Shown: positions 31,918-35,790 of the stretch, piece by piece
Numbering within the stretch: the first letter of the stretch is position 1
Layout: the number at the start of each line of letters is the position of its first letter
Origin: an uncultured Chitinophagales bacterium
Lineage (GTDB): Bacteria > Bacteroidota > Bacteroidia > Chitinophagales > Chitinophagaceae
Assembly: GCA_946886475.1 (NCBI GenBank)
Contig: CAMPIQ010000020.1
Span: 1 to 35,790, forward strand
Direction: 5' to 3'
DNA: 35,790 nucleotides
Translations under genes and position numbers: made by a program
Notes under the pieces: model-generated
What the model was told of the DNA's origin: nothing
The model's input: only the letters and a program-made list of their open reading frames with translations
The model's database searches: none

Positions 31918-32964
31918 ATGTCAACTACCTGGATAATTGTTGCGCTGATTTTAGGGTTTCTGATCATTTTCCAAATCGCAAAGGCAAGTGAATATGTATC
32001 CATATTAAGAGGCGAGGAAAAAACCAGAAAAGAATCAAACAGGATCAATGCTTTTATGTTATTGGCCTTCCTGGTTATTGGTTTGTTTGGGGTTTGGTAT
32101 TGCAACGAAACATTGAAGGATAAGATATTGCCTCCTGCCGCATCCGATCATGGAGAGGATATTGATTTAATGATATGGATAACATTGTGGATCACAGGTA
32201 TTGTATTCGTGATCACACAGATCCTGCTTTTCTGGTTTGCATTTAAATACCAGGAAAAAGAAAATAGAAAAGCATATTATTTCCCCCACGATAATAAACT
32301 GGAAGTGATCTGGACGGTTATTCCGGCAATTGTACTGACCATCCTTGTAGGTTTTGGATTGTACTACTGGTTCAGGATCACAGGCGAAGCACCAAAAGAT
32401 TCACAGATTGTAGAAGTAACCGGAAGCCAGTTTAAATGGGAGTTCAGGTACCCTGGCAAAGATGGAAAGCTGGGAAGAAAATATTTTAAGAACATAAATG
32501 AATTGAAACAAAATCCGCTTGGTCAGATCTGGGATGACGTTGATAACAGGGATGATAAAGTGGTTTCACAGGAAATGCATATAGTTGTAGGCAAGCCTGT
32601 TAAACTGATCATCAATGCCAAAGATGTGATCCATGATGTTGGACTTGCACACTTCCGTTTAAAAATGGATGCCGTGCCGGGAATTCCAACTACAATGTGG
32701 TTTACACCAAAGTATACCACCAGGGAAATGAGAGCGAAGTACGGTGAGGATTTTAATTACGAGATCTCCTGCGACCAGATGTGCGGTACGGGTCACTATA
32801 CCATGAGAGGAACCATTGTGGTTGAATCGCAGGCCGAGTACAATGTATGGCTGGCCCAACAGCAAACACAGTATGATAAAGCACATGCTGCGCCAGCCGT
32901 TCCGGCAACAACACCAGGGGCAACAACAACTGATACTACCAACAGGGTAGCTTTAAATAATTAA
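31918..32964 (+). CDS. ctaC: Cytochrome c oxidase subunit II
   Basis: This is the CuA subunit of the haem-copper oxidase, 348 residues, accepting electrons from ACIII or cytochrome c. It has four hydrophobic segments (about 4-22, 43-61, 84-108 and 129-152). The last two are the usual pair, and the first two form an N-terminal addition. The CuA domain (about 160-310) has H239, C285, C289, H293 and M296. The usual Glu between the cysteines is Gln (CDQMCG, Q287). The C-terminal tail is Ala/Thr-rich and flexible. The gene is 29 bases upstream of subunit I. Confidence 0.95.
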   Translation: MSTTWIIVALILGFLIIFQIAKASEYVSILRGEEKTRKESNRINAFMLLAFLVIGLFGVWYCNETLKDKILPPAASDHGEDIDLMIWITLWITGIVFVITQILLFWFAFKYQEKENRKAYYFPHDNKLEVIWTVIPAIVLTILVGFGLYYWFRITGEAPKDSQIVEVTGSQFKWEFRYPGKDGKLGRKYFKNINELKQNPLGQIWDDVDNRDDKVVSQEMHIVVGKPVKLIINAKDVIHDVGLAHFRLKMDAVPGIPTTMWFTPKYTTREMRAKYGEDFNYEISCDQMCGTGHYTMRGTIVVESQAEYNVWLAQQQTQYDKAHAAPAVPATTPGATTTDTTNRVALNN

Positions 32965-32993
32965 ATTTCAACCGAAACGGTAAACGATATTAT

Positions 32994-34808
32994 ATGAACA
33001 ACGATTCAACAATACATGTGCATGAAGGGCAGGTGACGCATGATGTTCATCACAATGGCGACGGACACCACCATCACAAGCAGAGTTTTATCAGTAAATA
33101 TATTTTCAGTCAGGATCATAAAACCATTGGTAAACAATTCCTGATCACCGGTATTTGCTGGGCTGTTATTGGTGCCGCATTCTCTGTGTTCTTCCGTTTG
33201 CAACTCGGCTATCCCGATCAGACATTTCCATTTCTTGAAGATATTTTCGGAAGATGGGCGGCAGGTGGCAGGATCTCCGCAGAATTTTATTATGCGCTGA
33301 TCACCATGCACGGAACCATTCTTGTATTTTTTGTACTGACCGCAGGATTGAGTGGAACCTTTGCCAACCTGCTCATTCCTCTTCAGATAGGAGCAAGAGA
33401 TATGGCCTCGCCATTCATGAACATGCTCTCTTACTGGTTTTTCTTTCTGGCAAGCATGATCATGGTTTCTTCGCTGTTTGTTCAAACCGGACCTGCAAGT
33501 GGAGGATGGACCATGTATCCACCGTTGAGCGCTTTGAAAGATGCACAGTCCGGATCTAAAATTGGTACAGACCTCTGGCTGATCAGTATGGCCATGTTTG
33601 TGGTTTCAACACTGTTGGGTGGTTTGAACTATGTGGCCACCATCCTGAACATGCGTACCAAGGGTATGACCATGACAAGAATGCCATTGACCATCTGGGC
33701 GTTATTCTTCACCGCCATACTTGGTATCCTTTCTTTCCCTGTATTGCTTTCAGGTTTTATCCTTTTATTATTTGACCGTAACATAGGAACAAGTTTCTAC
33801 CTGAGCGATATCTATGTGGCAGGCAAGATCCTTCCGAATGAAGGCGGTAGCGCCATTCTATACCAGCACCTGTTCTGGTTCCTGGGTCACCCTGAGGTAT
33901 ATATCATCATCCTGCCTGCAATGGGTATGGTGTCGGAGATACTGAGTGTAAACTCGCGTAAGCCCATATTTGGATACATGGCCATGGTTGGATCTTTATT
34001 CGCTATCACCATTCTGGCCTTCCTGGTTTGGGCGCACCATATGTTTGTGACGGGTATGAATCCTTTCCTGGGGTCGGTCTTTGTACTGCTCACGTTATTG
34101 ATCGCCATCCCGTCGGCCATTAAAGTATTTAACTGGATCACCACTATATGGCGGGGAAACATCCGGTTTACACCGGCCATGCTGTTTGCCATTGGATTTG
34201 TAAGCTTATTTATCTCCGGTGGACTTACAGGTATCTGGTTAGGTAACTCCACCATTGATATTCATGTGCATGATACTTATTTTGTAATTGCCCACTTCCA
34301 TATAGTAATGGGTGTATCCGCCTTTTTTGGAATGTTTGCCGGTGTGTACCATTGGTATCCAAAGATGTTTGGACGTTACCTGAACAACACCCTGGGCTAT
34401 ATTCACTTTTGGGTTACATTGATAGGCGCCTATCTCATTTTCTGGCCTATGCACTATATGGGATTAGCAGGTGTGCCCCGCCGTTATATGGATTTTTCCG
34501 GCTGGACCTCATTCAACCAGTTTGATGACCTGAATAAAATGATATCCATTGTAACCATTGTGGTATTTGCGGTGAACCTGATGTTTGTATTTAATTTCTT
34601 CTACTCGATCTTTAAGGGAAGAAAGGTAAGAACAACCAATCCATGGGCCTCCACCACATTGGAATGGACAACACCAATCAATCCCGGACACGGTAACTGG
34701 CCTGGTGAAATTCCTGAAGTGCACCGTTGGCCATATGATTATGGTAAGGATGGAAGAGATCATATACCGCAAACTGAACCTGCGCGTCAGGGAGAGAGTT
34801 TGCATTAA
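32994..34808 (+). CDS. ctaD: Cytochrome c oxidase subunit I, A1-type
   Basis: This is the catalytic subunit of a haem-copper oxidase that reduces oxygen and pumps protons. It has 604 residues with twelve transmembrane helices. Conserved positions are visible: the low-spin haem histidine in LITMHGTILVF, GHPEVYI with the Glu that marks A1-type enzymes, the CuB histidine pair in VWAHHMFVTG, and HVHDTYFVIAHFHIVMG carrying the haem a3 and haem a ligands. A histidine-rich stretch before the first helix (nine His within residues 8-28) is unusual. The gene is followed after 42 bases by the farnesyltransferase that makes its haem O/A precursor. Confidence 0.96.
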   Translation: MNNDSTIHVHEGQVTHDVHHNGDGHHHHKQSFISKYIFSQDHKTIGKQFLITGICWAVIGAAFSVFFRLQLGYPDQTFPFLEDIFGRWAAGGRISAEFYYALITMHGTILVFFVLTAGLSGTFANLLIPLQIGARDMASPFMNMLSYWFFFLASMIMVSSLFVQTGPASGGWTMYPPLSALKDAQSGSKIGTDLWLISMAMFVVSTLLGGLNYVATILNMRTKGMTMTRMPLTIWALFFTAILGILSFPVLLSGFILLLFDRNIGTSFYLSDIYVAGKILPNEGGSAILYQHLFWFLGHPEVYIIILPAMGMVSEILSVNSRKPIFGYMAMVGSLFAITILAFLVWAHHMFVTGMNPFLGSVFVLLTLLIAIPSAIKVFNWITTIWRGNIRFTPAMLFAIGFVSLFISGGLTGIWLGNSTIDIHVHDTYFVIAHFHIVMGVSAFFGMFAGVYHWYPKMFGRYLNNTLGYIHFWVTLIGAYLIFWPMHYMGLAGVPRRYMDFSGWTSFNQFDDLNKMISIVTIVVFAVNLMFVFNFFYSIFKGRKVRTTNPWASTTLEWTTPINPGHGNWPGEIPEVHRWPYDYGKDGRDHIPQTEPARQGESLH

Positions 34809-34850
34809 TAAAGTTTTTTGAAATAAAGGTGTTTGCATGCACTGTAAACA

Positions 34851-35780
34851 ATGCAAAGCATGGGTCATTCAGATGTAGCAGCAGGCAATGGAAAAAATAA
34901 TAAGCTGAAAGATTATCTGCAGCTTACCAAGCCATCACTAAATATTATGGTGGTCTTTTCCAGTGTGATCTGTTACCTGCTGGCACCGGGCGTTGTGGAA
35001 TACAACTGGATGATGATCCTGCTATTGTTCATTGGTGGTTTCCTGGTAACAGGCAGTGCCAATGCCATGAACATGGCAATTGAAAAGGATACCGATGCAG
35101 TAATGAAGCGAACGGCTAACAGACCGGTGGCGGCAGGCAGGATGAAAGTAGAAGAAGCGTGGATCTTTGCAGCTATTACCGGTGCGGCAGGCGTTTTTAT
35201 CCTGGGTTATTTTTTTAACTGGCTTAGTGCCGGCCTGGGAGCTTTTAGTTTGTTCTTATATGCTTTTGTATATACACCACTAAAAAAAGTAAATGCCATT
35301 GCTGTTTTAGTGGGTGCATTCCCCGGAGCATTGCCCTGCCTTATTGGATGGGCTGCCGGTAATGATGCGATCTTTGAAAATGGAAATGGCTGGAAGGATT
35401 ATGGAGGATGGGCACTGTTTGGAATTCAATTCCTCTGGCAGTTCCCGCACTTCTGGGCAATAGCATGGATAGCACATGGTGATTATTCACGTGCCGGATT
35501 TAAGCTGCTGCCTGCGGAAAGAGGACCCACTAAATTCACGGCAATGCAAACCATCGTGTATGCCATGCTGCTGATACCATTCACGCTGGTTCCCTATCTG
35601 ATTGAATTAACAGGGAGCTATAGTTTGATAGTAGTGATGCTGGCGAATCTTTTTCTGTTGTGGCAGTGTATCAGACTTTACCGGCAAATGGATGCAAAGG
35701 CCGCGAGAAGGGTGATGTTTGGGAGTTATATTTATCTGCCTGTGGTGCTGCTGGCGTATTTGGCGGATAAGGTGGGTTAG
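34851..35780 (+). CDS. ctaB: Protohaem IX farnesyltransferase (haem O synthase)
   Basis: This is an integral membrane prenyltransferase of 309 residues that attaches a farnesyl chain to haem B to make haem O, the precursor of haem A needed by the oxidase encoded upstream. It has about nine transmembrane helices. The UbiA-type motif NMAIEKDTDAVMKRTANRP holds the Asp residues that bind Mg-pyrophosphate. The second acidic or loop region is around GDYSRAGFKLLPAERG. YLQLTKPSLN at the N-terminus is typical of the family. Translation may start at 34851 or at the second ATG (34860). The stop codon lies ten bases from the window end, and oxidase subunit III probably follows outside. Confidence 0.94.
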   Translation: MQSMGHSDVAAGNGKNNKLKDYLQLTKPSLNIMVVFSSVICYLLAPGVVEYNWMMILLLFIGGFLVTGSANAMNMAIEKDTDAVMKRTANRPVAAGRMKVEEAWIFAAITGAAGVFILGYFFNWLSAGLGAFSLFLYAFVYTPLKKVNAIAVLVGAFPGALPCLIGWAAGNDAIFENGNGWKDYGGWALFGIQFLWQFPHFWAIAWIAHGDYSRAGFKLLPAERGPTKFTAMQTIVYAMLLIPFTLVPYLIELTGSYSLIVVMLANLFLLWQCIRLYRQMDAKAARRVMFGSYIYLPVVLLAYLADKVG

Positions 35781-35790
35781 TGGCTAAGAG

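Noticed and set aside
33006..33485. Open frame of 159 codons on the minus strand inside oxidase subunit I
   Set aside because: It is antisense to well-conserved transmembrane helices. The translated sequence is rich in His, Lys and Cys without order.

Overview
The window looks like a chromosomal segment of a Bacteroidota member, most likely family Chitinophagaceae. This is inferred from gene content: an alternative complex III (ACIII) operon fused to an aa3-type oxidase locus, a LytS/LytTR pair, a Bacteroidota-type cold-shock protein with a long charged extension, SusD-free carboxypeptidase-regulatory-like proteins, and promoters resembling the Bacteroidota TTG / TAnnTTTG pattern. There are no rRNA or tRNA genes, IS elements, CRISPR arrays or phage genes that I can support. 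The longest gene-free stretch is about 270 bases (22605-22876).

Layout. 57-3964 (+): a four-helix sensor histidine kinase overlapping its LytTR response regulator by 4 bases, then a secreted S9 peptidase. 4000-4925 (-): a small unknown protein and a cold-shock-domain protein. 5141-7203 (+): NfeD-type membrane protease plus slipin. 7260-10185 (-): an L,D-transpeptidase, an outer-membrane barrel, a DUF4136 lipoprotein and a very small membrane protein. 10296-12475 (-): a compact group with a Tat-exported DsrE-like protein, a TsdA-like dihaem cytochrome c and a secreted DsrE-family protein, which together suggest periplasmic sulfur chemistry. 12652-16580 (-): an acyltransferase-like membrane protein, a superfamily I helicase and an unknown protein. 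16699-21638 (-): serine hydrolase, M19 dipeptidase, a carboxypeptidase-regulatory-like protein and a GH20 hexosaminidase, plausibly acting on envelope peptides and glycans. 21708-22604 (-): PurN fused to an N-terminal membrane domain. 22877-35780 (+): actA-actB-actC-actD-actE-actF, then cytochrome oxidase subunits II and I and haem A/O farnesyltransferase. This last unit forms a quinol-to-oxygen electron path: menaquinol is oxidised by ACIII, electrons pass through its haems to CuA and haem a/a3, and oxygen is reduced. Oxidase subunit III is not in the window and probably follows.

The most unusual signal is not a gene. At least eleven intergenic tracts carry imperfect tandem repeats with a strict 7-base period, usually beginning GC(C/T). 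They sit directly against stop codons or between genes, and they occupy four spacers of the ACIII-oxidase operon. Their sequence differs from tract to tract while the 7-base spacing is kept. One tract runs through a stop codon into a coding end, and one forms a 36-base near-palindrome between convergent genes. Other observations worth checking are the PurN fusion, the DsrE/TsdA-like group, a sixth haem motif in ActA and a histidine-rich N-terminus on oxidase subunit I.
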